Positions 26,030 through 34,932 of a DNA stretch of 47,711 nt are shown here, piece after piece; the first letter of the stretch is position 1, and every line of letters begins with the position of its first letter. A program made the translations under genes and the position numbers. The notes under the pieces are model-generated. The model was given only the letters and a program-made list of their open reading frames with translations. It was not told the DNA's origin and ran no database searches. This DNA comes from an uncultured Collinsella sp. (GTDB taxonomy: Bacteria; Actinomycetota; Coriobacteriia; Coriobacteriales; Coriobacteriaceae), in NCBI GenBank assembly GCA_934654585.1, contig CAKUGF010000015.1:1-47711 (forward strand), in the 5' to 3' direction.

Positions 26030-26446
26030 CTAAAGATCGGTTCCCGCTCCCAAAAGCTTGCGCATGACTTGCTCGGGGTTGACTGATCCGTCGCGCGGGG
26101 CCAGGGCGGTAATCTTCTTCTGCATCTTGTACTCGTGCAGCTCGTCCTCGAGCTGGCGCACGCGAGCGCGGAGCTTCTCGTTCTCGCGCTCGCGCTCCTC
26201 GGCACGCTCCTTCATATCGAGGATGCGCACCACGCCGGCGAGGTTGATGCCCTCGTCGGTCAGCTGGTTGATGAGCTCCAGGCGCTCGATATCGGCACGC
26301 GAATACAGACGCGTGTTGCCGCCCGAGCGCTGGGGGTTCACCAAACCCTTGGACTCATAGACGCGCAGAGTCTGCGGGTGCATGCCGGTCAGCTCGGCCG
26401 CCACGCTGATCATGTACAGCGGTTTGTTCCTATTGTCCTCGGCCAT
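26030..26446 (-). CDS. hspR: Heat-shock repressor HspR (MerR family)
   Basis: This 138-residue protein has an N-terminal MerR winged helix: YMISVAAELTGMHPQTLRVY, then GLVNPQRSGGNTRLYS and LELINQLTDEGINL. A Glu/Arg-rich coiled coil (about 80-115) follows for dimerisation. HspR represses dnaK and clpB operons in actinobacteria, often with DnaK as co-repressor. I chose the ATG at 26446, which follows AAGGGG; an upstream start adds ten residues. It is 63 bases after dnaJ in the same direction. The likely operators are the 27-bp dyads at 21995 and 30531. Confidence 0.93.
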   Translation of the reverse strand: MAEDNRNKPLYMISVAAELTGMHPQTLRVYESKGLVNPQRSGGNTRLYSRADIERLELINQLTDEGINLAGVVRILDMKERAEERERENEKLRARVRQLEDELHEYKMQKKITALAPRDGSVNPEQVMRKLLGAGTDL

Positions 26447-26509
26447 ACTCACAGACCCCTTCTTAATCAACCTCATCCCAAAGCGGCTTTCCCGCCTCGG
26501 GCTCCATTT

Positions 26510-27475
26510 TTAATACGTCGCCTTGTAACGGTTGACCTTCTCGCGATAGTCGCGCGTGTCGGCCTCGCGCAACTTGGTCATGGCGTCGCGCTCGTCATCG
26601 GACAGATTCGTGGGAACCTGCACTTTGATCTCGACGAGCAGCGCACCGGTACGGCCGCGATGCTTTACGTCGGGCGCACCCATCTCCTTAAAGCGGAACT
26701 TCTTGCCCGTCTGGGTACCCGCGGGCACCTTCAGGCGGACCGTTGCGCCACCGGGCGTGGGCACGTCAACCGTGCAGCCGAGCGCCGCCTCGTAGACCGA
26801 GATCGGCACCTCCATGGTCACATCGGCGCCCTTACGCTTAAACAGCGGGTGCTCCTCAACGTGCGTGGTCACGACCAGGTCGCCGCGCTCGCCTCCGGCA
26901 ACGCCGTACTCGCCGCGGCGCTTGTAGCGCAGCTTGCCGCCGTCGACCGCGCCCGCGGGCACCGAGACCGTAATGGTCTGCTGCTCGCCCGTCGAGGGAA
27001 TGCGGTAGGTGACCTTGTGCGTCACGCCGCGAAACGCGTCCTCGGCCGTCACGTCGACGGTCAGCGACAGGTCGCCACCTTTGCGCGCACGATTGCGGCC
27101 CGCGCCCGCACCGGCAGCGCCCGCAGCCCCGGCAAAGCCCGAGCCCCAATCGCTGCCCCAGGCGCCGTTGCCGCTAAAGATGCTGTCGAAAATATCGCCC
27201 CAGCCGCTCGCGCCAGCACCGGCACCATAGCCGCCGCCATACGCACCGCCCGCGCCCGGCATGCCGCCGAACATGAGCATCTGATCGTACTCTTTGCGCT
27301 TCTTCTCGTCCGAAAGCGTCTCGTAGGCCTCGCTGATCTCTTTGAACTTGGCCTCGTCGCCGCCGGCATCGGGGTGATATTTTTGCGCGAGCTTGCGAAA
27401 CGCGCTCTTAATCTCTTTGTCGGAGGCGCTCTTGGATACGCCCAGGATGTCATAGAAGGTTTTGCCTGCAGCCAT
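26510..27475 (-). CDS. dnaJ: J-domain co-chaperone DnaJ (class B, no zinc finger)
   Basis: This 321-residue protein has the J domain first ([20 protein letters not shown], with HPD at about 34-36), then a Gly/Ala-rich region (about 70-125). No CxxCxGxG zinc-finger repeats are present, and the two beta-barrel client domains follow directly. It stimulates DnaK ATPase and delivers clients. The missing zinc finger makes it CbpA/DnaJ2-like in layout, although it occupies the dnaJ place of the operon. GAGGAG lies about eight bases before the ATG. A terminator and a 140-base palindromic block separate it from grpE, so it may be transcribed on its own. Confidence 0.93.
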   Translation of the reverse strand: MAAGKTFYDILGVSKSASDKEIKSAFRKLAQKYHPDAGGDEAKFKEISEAYETLSDEKKRKEYDQMLMFGGMPGAGGAYGGGYGAGAGASGWGDIFDSIFSGNGAWGSDWGSGFAGAAGAAGAGAGRNRARKGGDLSLTVDVTAEDAFRGVTHKVTYRIPSTGEQQTITVSVPAGAVDGGKLRYKRRGEYGVAGGERGDLVVTTHVEEHPLFKRKGADVTMEVPISVYEAALGCTVDVPTPGGATVRLKVPAGTQTGKKFRFKEMGAPDVKHRGRTGALLVEIKVQVPTNLSDDERDAMTKLREADTRDYREKVNRYKATY

Positions 27476-27497
27476 CGTAGCTCCTCTCCTCTATCAC

Positions 27498-27637
27498 CTG
27501 CCATTTGGGGACGGGGTAGAAATGGCAGATTTACTCATGCCCGCACCCTTGACAACGCCAGTGCGTTTGCGCAAACACACAACCGTGCCTTGTCAAGAAT
27601 CGAAATCTGCCATTTCTACCCCGTCCCCAAATGGCAG
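27498..27637. repeat. Family A mirrored hairpin pair with perfect 35-bp arms
   Basis: The sequence 27498-27532 is the exact reverse complement of 27603-27637. Each arm is also a hairpin: CTGCCATTT/AAATGGCAG around GGGGACGGGGTAG on the left and CTACCCCGTCCCC on the right. The interior holds a second inverted repeat (CTTGACAA with TTGTCAAG). It sits between grpE and dnaJ. Confidence 0.85.
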
Positions 27638-27646
27638 GTCAAGGTT

Positions 27647-27679
27647 AAAAGGGCCCCGGGTGTTGCCCCGGGGCCCTTC
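27647..27679 (-). terminator. Terminator after grpE
   Basis: AAGGGCCCCGGG and its complement form a GC-rich stem of about 12 bp with a short loop, followed by TTTT on the minus strand. It starts five bases after the grpE stop. It would separate dnaK-grpE from dnaJ-hspR unless read through. Confidence 0.8.
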
Positions 27680-27683
27680 TCAA

Positions 27684-28526
27684 TTACTCCTCGGTGCTCT
27701 CGGCCGTATCGGCCGCAGCATCCTCGGGCGCCGCTTCGGGCTCCGGTGCGGGGCGCTTCTCGCCACCGTAGGTCACCGTCACCATCGCGGAGCGCAGGAT
27801 GCGGTCCGCCATGCGGTAGCCCTTCTGGTACACGTCGTTGACGGTCTCGTCGTACTGCGATGCGTCCTCGACACGTCCCACGGCCTGGTGCTCGAGCGGA
27901 TCGAACGCCTCGCCCTTGGGGTCGATGGGCTCAACGCCCTCGTGCGCAAACACGTCGAGTAGCTTGGCATGCACCGCGTCAACGCCGTCGACGAACTGCT
28001 TAAAGTCGTCGGAAAGCTCCTGGCCGCGGGCATGGTCGATCGCACGCTCGATATCGTCGACCACCGGCAGCAGCGCGGTGACGAGCTTCTCGGTCGCGCG
28101 CTCGCGCTCGGCGATGCGCTCGTTGGCGGTGCGGCGGCGGAAGTTCTCCCAGTCGGCCTGCAGGCGGGCGGTGCGCTCGGTGGCGTCCTTTGCCTTGTCC
28201 TCGGCGGCCTTCTGAGCCTCTGCCGCAGCCTCGAGCTCGCTGCGCACGTCGGCAAGCTCCTTCTGAGCCTGCTCGAACTTGAGCTTAAAGTCGTTGTCGG
28301 CGGCTTCCTCACCGGCGCGGATAGCGGCTTCCACCATCTCGTCCTCGGTCATCGTCGCCTCCTTGTTGGAATCCTCTACCTGGTTCTCGGCAGCCTCGGC
28401 GGCCGGGGCCTCGTTGGCCTCGGTATCGTCGACGGCCTCTACGGGAATCTTCACGTCCTTCTCCTTGGAGTCAACGGGGGCGGCGCCAGTGGCAGCCGCC
28501 TCCGTGCGAGCTTTACGGGCGGACAT
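27684..28526 (-). CDS. grpE: Nucleotide exchange factor GrpE
   Basis: This 280-residue protein has the GrpE core: a long helix (DFKLKFEQAQKELADVRSEL to QADWENFRRRTANERIAE), a four-helix region and the terminal beta domain (LEHQAVGRVEDASQ, NDVYQKGYRMADRILRSAMV). It releases ADP from DnaK. The first ATG lies two bases after the dnaK stop. A second ATG at 28352 has a strong AAGGAGG five bases upstream and would give 222 residues, closer to the usual length. The long start adds 58 residues rich in Ala, Glu and Lys. Both starts may be used; I kept the longer one. Confidence 0.93.
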   Translation of the reverse strand: MSARKARTEAAATGAAPVDSKEKDVKIPVEAVDDTEANEAPAAEAAENQVEDSNKEATMTEDEMVEAAIRAGEEAADNDFKLKFEQAQKELADVRSELEAAAEAQKAAEDKAKDATERTARLQADWENFRRRTANERIAERERATEKLVTALLPVVDDIERAIDHARGQELSDDFKQFVDGVDAVHAKLLDVFAHEGVEPIDPKGEAFDPLEHQAVGRVEDASQYDETVNDVYQKGYRMADRILRSAMVTVTYGGEKRPAPEPEAAPEDAAADTAESTEE

Positions 28527-28528
28527 GA

Positions 28529-30421
<1,893 letters not shown>

Positions 30422-30530
30422 TAGAAATTCCCTCTCTCTTTTGCGTTCGCGCCGCGTCGGCGGACTGCCGCGCGACGCTTCGGCTTGTCTTTCAGGATGT
30501 AGTGTATCCCCTTATGGGCCGGAATATACA

Positions 30531-30557
30531 AAATCTAAGTCAATTCATATAAGATTT
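30531..30557. promoter_or_regulatory. HspR-type operator in the dnaK promoter
   Basis: AAATCTAAGTC, five bases (AATTC), then ATATAAGATTT. Both arms are identical to those in front of clpB (21995-22021). On the minus strand TTGACT and a nearby TATATT lie over or beside the dyad, so a bound repressor would cover the promoter. Confidence 0.75.
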
Positions 30558-30696
30558 CTTATCTCCGAGAGTTTAGGTTCGCAAAAGCGCAGGTAGATGG
30601 CTTGTTTGAGTTCTCGACAGATCTATTGAGATCTATGTAGAGTTGACTGAGGCTTGGATCTGGAGGCGCGGGGGGACCTTGGGGCGACCCCGGGGA

Positions 30697-30743
30697 AAGC
30701 GCATCCCGTTTTGAGCGCCGATTCCGGGATGCGCTTTCCGCAA
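30697..30743. repeat. Family B hairpin (GGAAAGCGCATCCCG stem)
   Basis: GGAAAGCGCATCCCG pairs with CGGGATGCGCTTTCC around the loop TTTTGAGCGCCGATTC. A near copy occurs at 47480-47525 and degenerate ones at 6929-7147. Confidence 0.8.
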
Positions 30744-30963
30744 GCGCGCTCAATCGCTCTTTATTACAAGTCACCTTTAGCTAACATTTGCGCAGCTCAA
30801 CGGCCTAACCTGCGTGTTTTTTAGTAAGCCGTGGCATACTCGGCGAACGGTATGAAGATGCCGGTCAGAGGGTATTGCAAACGGTCGCTCCCGTGGTATG
30901 TTTTTGCCCGAATCAAACCGACGCGCATCGCCTGTAGCGTCGGTCAACAGAGAGGAAACTACC

Positions 30964-31149
30964 ATGGCTCATCCCGTAATTGATGCCGACGAGTGCATCG
31001 CTTGTGGCGTTTGCGTCGACTCCTGCCCCGCTGGCGTTCTGGAGCTCCAGGACGTCGCTACCGTCGCTGACGAGGACTCCTGCGTCGCCTGTGGCGCTTG
31101 CCAGGACGCTTGCCCCGCTGGCGCGATCACCGAGATCGTCGAGGAGTAA
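30964..31149 (+). CDS. 2[4Fe-4S] ferredoxin
   Basis: This 61-residue clostridial-type ferredoxin contains CIACGVCVDSCP (about 12-23) and CVACGACQDACP (about 41-52), giving eight Cys ligands for two clusters. It is a soluble low-potential electron carrier, for example for pyruvate:ferredoxin oxidoreductase or hydrogenase. The ATG follows GAGAGGAAA. It is monocistronic, with a strong terminator 41 bases later. Confidence 0.95.
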   Translation: MAHPVIDADECIACGVCVDSCPAGVLELQDVATVADEDSCVACGACQDACPAGAITEIVEE

Positions 31150-31190
31150 CAACTCCCCCACTTGCACACTCTAAAAGTACACCGTGCACA

Positions 31191-31230
31191 AAAAAGGAGG
31201 CCTCCGTATCGCCGCGGAGGCCTCCTTTTT
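31191..31230 (+). terminator. Rho-independent terminator after the ferredoxin gene
   Basis: AAAAAGGAGGCCTCCG (31191-31206) pairs exactly with CGGAGGCCTCCTTTTT (31215-31230). Both sides carry A or T runs, so it can work in both directions. Confidence 0.92.
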
Positions 31231-31299
31231 GTTTGTGCGGATAACTAATCAAAAACGGTATCCTAAGGAAAGTGTTTCAAAATCTATAAGGAGTGCCAG

Positions 31300-31464
31300 A
31301 TGATTTACGGCGCCAACGGTGAAATATTCAAAACCTGGGACGATGCGAAAAGCAAAGTCGAGTCGGTTCCGGCGGATGCCGCTCCGGGAACACCGAGAAC
31401 TTATCCGGTTGACGCGTACGTCGAAGATGAAAACGGAAACCGCGTCCAGGTGAACGGCTTTTGA
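31300..31464 (+). CDS. N-terminal fragment of the exonuclease gene, ended by in-frame TGA
   Basis: The ATG at 31300 has AAGGAG seven bases upstream. The 54 residues begin MIYGANGEIFKTWDD and end VQVNGF before TGA at 31462-31464. The same frame continues without another stop for nine bases into the TTG-started frame at 31474. So this looks like the true start of the DEDDh exonuclease gene, cut by one nonsense codon. TGG at that point would restore one 453-residue protein. It could alternatively be a real short leader gene. Confidence 0.6.
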   Translation: MIYGANGEIFKTWDDAKSKVESVPADAAPGTPRTYPVDAYVEDENGNRVQVNGF

Positions 31465-31473
31465 TTCTCAGAG

Positions 31474-32661
31474 TTGTCCGAGGAGACGCGCAAGCCATTG
31501 TTGCGCGAACTCGGTCTACCGATCACGAAGAAAATTATGTACCGCGACCGAGATACGGTTTCACAGGTCCTCGATTTCAAAATTGAAGACGTATGGGACC
31601 GGTGGTGCAACGTTGCCGTGAAGCTCGCGGACGGAACGATTACGAATCGAACTCACTCTTGGTACTTCTCCGATATGAACAGCGTTCCCGAGAAAGCGAA
31701 CGCCGCGACTCCCAAAAAGAAAAAAGCGGTCACTAAAAAGAAAACTGCCGAGACATCCGATGATGTCCCTGGATTGCCGAACAGCTACGTCGTTTTCGAC
31801 CTGGAGACGACCGGACTCAATTGTACGGATTGTCAAATCGCAGAAATCGGCGCGATAAAAGTCAGCGGAGGAAAAGTCGTCGACAAATTCAACCAACTCG
31901 TCCACATCGACTTCCCGATGCCGCGAGCCGCGATGAACGTCAACCACATCGCGGATGAGATGCTTGCCAACGCGCCGCACGCGACCGAAGCCATGAAATC
32001 TTTTATCGAGTTCATCGGTGAAGGTGCCGTCCTGGTCGGACACAACATCAAGCGATATGACCTGCCGATTATGAAAAGGGTTGCCACCGCATGCCGACTC
32101 GACTTCGATTACGCGGAGGCGATTGACACATACCAGCTCGCGCAACTGGCATGGCCAAACCTCGAACGATGGAGCATGCAGGTGCTTCGCGAGCGTCTTA
32201 ATATCAAAAATGACGACGCCCACCGCGCGCTTGCGGACTGCGAAGACGAGATGTCTGTTTACGACGCGATTAGGAATGGCGTGAAGTCCGGCGAGCTTTC
32301 GATCAAGCCGCCGCGCCGACGCCCGAGCCGACCCGGTGCTGTCTACAACAAGAACTGGGGCAACAAGGTAAAGGCCAAGGACATTAAGCCGACCACCGAT
32401 AAATTCGATGAGTCTCACCCGCTGTTCGGAAAGCTCGTCGTTGTGTCAGGAGACGTGGCGATGTTCGACGGCGATCGAGTGAGGACTTGGCAGGCGATTG
32501 CGAACGTCGGAGGCACGCCACAGGACAACATCACCAAGAAGACCGGCTACCTCGTATGCGGTGAGGGTGCGGGTATGACGAAGAGAAATAAAGCTGAGCA
32601 GTACGGCATCGAGATCATCAGTGCGGATGAGTTCGAGAATATGTTCAAGGGGGAAGAGTAA
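31474..32661 (+). CDS. DEDDh 3'-5' exonuclease with C-terminal BRCT domain
   Basis: The 395-residue frame has an N-terminal basic region with KKKKAVTKKK (81-90). The exonuclease domain shows Exo I VFDLETTGL (Asp109, Glu111), Exo II with VGHNIKRYDLP (Asp196) and Exo III AHRALADCED (His250, Asp255). A BRCT domain (about 315-395; LFGKLVVVSGDV, then AIANVGGTPQ and KTGYLVCG) follows. DnaQ-type exonuclease plus BRCT suggests DNA repair or a phage/plasmid-linked role. The TTG start has no clear RBS, and the frame runs in phase with the preceding 54-codon frame across a TGA. Its codons are more AT-rich than its neighbours', a sign of transfer. The BspA-like gene overlaps its stop (TAATG). Confidence 0.82.
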   Translation: MSEETRKPLLRELGLPITKKIMYRDRDTVSQVLDFKIEDVWDRWCNVAVKLADGTITNRTHSWYFSDMNSVPEKANAATPKKKKAVTKKKTAETSDDVPGLPNSYVVFDLETTGLNCTDCQIAEIGAIKVSGGKVVDKFNQLVHIDFPMPRAAMNVNHIADEMLANAPHATEAMKSFIEFIGEGAVLVGHNIKRYDLPIMKRVATACRLDFDYAEAIDTYQLAQLAWPNLERWSMQVLRERLNIKNDDAHRALADCEDEMSVYDAIRNGVKSGELSIKPPRRRPSRPGAVYNKNWGNKVKAKDIKPTTDKFDESHPLFGKLVVVSGDVAMFDGDRVRTWQAIANVGGTPQDNITKKTGYLVCGEGAGMTKRNKAEQYGIEIISADEFENMFKGEE

Positions 32662-33308
32662 TGGCATTGGCGAACGGATGGGTAATCGCATGCCCGAAGG
32701 ATTGCGCTGGAGACTCCGACGCGCTCGGTGACTGCACTCTGTATATCGAGTACTTCAAGAGGATCAAGGACGTTCCGGGCAAGAAGAACAACACGCCCGG
32801 CAGGCCGAACAACGGTGAGGTACGCGACACCCTCGCAAGCGGCTGGTTCGAGGATGCAGGGCGAGTCGACGAATTCGGAAAGCAACCGTGGTATCCCTAC
32901 AGGAATCGAATCCGTGAGGTCGTTGTCCTGGATACCTGGGCTCCAGAGAGCGGTAGATACCTGTTCGACGGGCTGACCCAATGCAAGTCGTTCGACCTAT
33001 TGAAACTTGATACATCGGATTGCACGACCCTGGAGGGCATGTTCAGGGGATGTTCAAGCGTCACGGAGCTTTTTGATCTCGACCGTCTTGACACCTCAAA
33101 CGTCGAGAGCACGTCCTATATGTTCCTCAACTGCTTAGCGCTTAAGGCTGTCAGCATCTCGGGCTGGGAAACGTCCAAAATCTCGGACGTCAACCAGATG
33201 CTCAGCGGTTGTTCAACCTACATTCTCGCAACCGAGGGACAGCGCGAGTTCCTGAACAAAATCACCGGCTCCGCGCAGCACGGAATCTGGACTCGCAACC
33301 TTTCGTAG
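32661..33308 (+). CDS. BspA-like (DUF285) repeat protein without signal peptide
   Basis: This 215-residue protein has an N-terminal part with no family I know (MALANGWVIACPKD). From about residue 95 it shows DUF285/BspA-type leucine-rich repeats: MFRGCSSVTELFDLDRLDTS, then MFLNCLALKAVSISGWETS and MLSGCS. Such repeats usually sit in surface proteins, but there is no signal peptide, anchor or membrane helix here, so it should be cytoplasmic. Its ATG overlaps the exonuclease stop by one base, which implies coupled translation and a shared job. It shares the AT-richer codon use of that gene. Confidence 0.75.
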   Translation: MALANGWVIACPKDCAGDSDALGDCTLYIEYFKRIKDVPGKKNNTPGRPNNGEVRDTLASGWFEDAGRVDEFGKQPWYPYRNRIREVVVLDTWAPESGRYLFDGLTQCKSFDLLKLDTSDCTTLEGMFRGCSSVTELFDLDRLDTSNVESTSYMFLNCLALKAVSISGWETSKISDVNQMLSGCSTYILATEGQREFLNKITGSAQHGIWTRNLS

Positions 33309-33329
33309 CCCAGATCAAAATACCGGTTG

Positions 33330-33372
33330 TTTCCAGAAATCCTCTAGACGCCTTCTAGAGGATTTCTGGAAA
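33330..33372. terminator. 19-bp perfect hairpin between convergent genes
   Basis: TTTCCAGAAATCCTCTAGA (33330-33348) pairs exactly with TCTAGAGGATTTCTGGAAA (33354-33372) with the loop CGCCT. It follows the BspA-like stop by 21 bases. There is no T-run, so termination is likely from context rather than proven. Confidence 0.55.
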
Positions 33373-33383
33373 TGCAAATAACT

Positions 33384-33527
33384 TTAGATTCCGAGCGTAT
33401 CGACCGGAGCAACAACGATGCCTTCGCTAGTTACGTGAGCCGGCATACCAAACGGAAGCGTACTTTGGTACGCGACCGACGATTGAACGTCAGATTGCCG
33501 CTTAGGGACGTTTGCAGCATCGGCTAC
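33384..33527 (-). pseudogene. Possible C-terminal gene remnant
   Basis: The minus-strand frame ending in TAA at 33384-33386 reads VADAANVPKRQSDVQ, then STLPFGMPAHVTSEGIVVAP and DTLGI. It looks protein-like but has no start or RBS and runs out of frame into the niaR coding region. An internal ATG at 33446 would give only 20 residues. It may be the tail of a gene lost when neighbouring DNA changed; this is weak. Confidence 0.25.
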
Positions 33528-34069
33528 GATAGATCGTCCTCGTAAGGCATTAAATCGGCCAGATAGCCCTTCTCCTTGAGCAGTGCCTCGATCTCGTCGA
33601 GGGTCTGCTCGTCTTCTGCCGCGATGCGGTGGAAGTGATAGCCGCTGGTCACCGTCAGCAGCGGAAAGCTCTTGCCGCTGGCGATGTCGTGCAGATAGCG
33701 CTCGATATCGCGGCGGTTGCGGATGTCCAGGTCGGCTGTGATCTTGCCGTACACGCGATGGTTGACGATCACGTTGAGCACGGCGCCGCCCGCATCGACG
33801 ATGCTCGTGAGCTCGTCGCCCGCCTGCTCCACGCTGTGGCGCACCTTGACCAAGCGCGTGGGCACAGCCGGGCTGCTCTCGGCTTCCTGCAGCACGTAGC
33901 CGCGGTTGGTAGCGACGATATCGTGCCCGTCGGCGCGCAGCAAGGCAATGTCTTGCACCACGACCTGACGGCTCACGCCCACCTCGCGGGCAAGCGCGCT
34001 GCCCGAAACGGGATCTTTAGCCCCCTCGAGCACGGCCATGATGGCACGGCGACGCTCGCGGGCGTTCAT
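33524..34069 (-). CDS. niaR: NAD biosynthesis repressor NiaR (HTH plus 3H domain)
   Basis: This 181-residue protein has an N-terminal HTH_11 winged helix (RRRAIMAVLEGAKDPVSGSA, SRQVVVQDIALLR). The 3H domain follows, with the three conserved His regions KVRHSVEQ, VNHRVYGKI and GYHFHRI. NiaR senses niacin and represses de novo NAD and niacin-uptake genes. Its start overlaps the nadC stop (TAATG), so it is the last gene of nadA-nadB-nadC-niaR and probably autoregulated. Its likely operator is the 44-bp dyad in front of nadA. Confidence 0.92.
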   Translation of the reverse strand: MNARERRRAIMAVLEGAKDPVSGSALAREVGVSRQVVVQDIALLRADGHDIVATNRGYVLQEAESSPAVPTRLVKVRHSVEQAGDELTSIVDAGGAVLNVIVNHRVYGKITADLDIRNRRDIERYLHDIASGKSFPLLTVTSGYHFHRIAAEDEQTLDEIEALLKEKGYLADLMPYEDDLS

Positions 34070-34929
34070 TATTTACCGTCCAGCAGACGCAGGTGCTTAA
34101 GCGAGAGGTCGAGGATCGGCGCGGAGTGCGTCAGGGCGCCCGAGCTAATAAAATCGACGCCCAGGTCGGCCAGGGCGCGAATGTTGCCGGCGTCCACGTT
34201 GCCCGAGCACTCGGTCTTGGCGCGACCGTCGATAAGCTCGATGGCGGCGGCCATATCGTCGTGGGTCATGTTGTCGAACATGATGATGTCGGCGCCAGCC
34301 TCTACGGCCTCGCGCACCATGTCCAGATTCTCGCACTCGATCTCGACCGTCGTGGTGAAGGATGCATGGGCGCGCGCCATCTCGATCGCGCGCGTCACGC
34401 CGCCGGCGGCGTCGATATGGTTGTCCTTGAGCATGACAGCGGTCGACAGGTTGTAGCGGTGGTTGCTGCCGCCGCCGATCTCGACTGCGGCCTTCTCGAA
34501 GACACGCATGCCCGGCGTGGTCTTGCGCGTGTCAACGAGCACGGTCTTGGTGCCCTCGAGCGCCGCGGCCATCTGGTGCGTATAGGTGGCGATGCCGCTC
34601 ATGCGCTGCAGGTAGTTGAGCGCCACGCGCTCGCCCGAAAGCAGCACGCGCGCGTCGCCGCGCACCTGGCCCACATGGTCGCCGGCGTGCACCTCGTCGC
34701 CGTCCGCGACATCAAACAGCACCGAGCTCTGCGAATCCAGTAGCTCGAAGGTGCGGGCGAACACATCCAGGCCGGCGATGATGCCGTCGGCCTTGGCGAT
34801 GAGCTCAACGGTAGCGGGACGCACCGTGGGGCACACGCTCGCCGTGCTCACGTCCTCAAACGTGATGTCCTCGCGCAGGGCCTGCAAAATCAGATCATCG
34901 ACGACGAGCTTCATGGTAATGGGATTCAT
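34069..34929 (-). CDS. nadC: Nicotinate-nucleotide pyrophosphorylase (carboxylating)
   Basis: This 286-residue enzyme converts quinolinate and PRPP to nicotinate mononucleotide. Family motifs seen are REDITFEDVSTAS near the start, ERVALNYLQRMSGIAT, VDTRKTTPGMRVFEKAAVEIGGG with HRYNLSTAVMLKDNHI, and DFISSGALTHSAP at the end. The length is normal. GGAGGAG stands before the ATG at 34929, which is three bases after the nadB stop. Confidence 0.96.
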   Translation of the reverse strand: MNPITMKLVVDDLILQALREDITFEDVSTASVCPTVRPATVELIAKADGIIAGLDVFARTFELLDSQSSVLFDVADGDEVHAGDHVGQVRGDARVLLSGERVALNYLQRMSGIATYTHQMAAALEGTKTVLVDTRKTTPGMRVFEKAAVEIGGGSNHRYNLSTAVMLKDNHIDAAGGVTRAIEMARAHASFTTTVEIECENLDMVREAVEAGADIIMFDNMTHDDMAAAIELIDGRAKTECSGNVDAGNIRALADLGVDFISSGALTHSAPILDLSLKHLRLLDGK

Positions 34930-34932
34930 GGT

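Larger units (their letters stand above)
30422..30963. other. Intergenic region between dnaK and the ferredoxin gene
   Basis: No gene can be supported. It holds the dnaK promoter and operator, a family B hairpin at 30697-30743, and the ferredoxin leader. The remaining open frames have no RBS and no recognisable product. Confidence 0.6.

Noticed and set aside
31462..31464. TGA as a selenocysteine codon
   Set aside because: The flanking residues (NGF, then FSEL) are not in a redox motif, and I see no stem-loop just downstream that fits a bacterial SECIS. A nonsense change from TGG is simpler.
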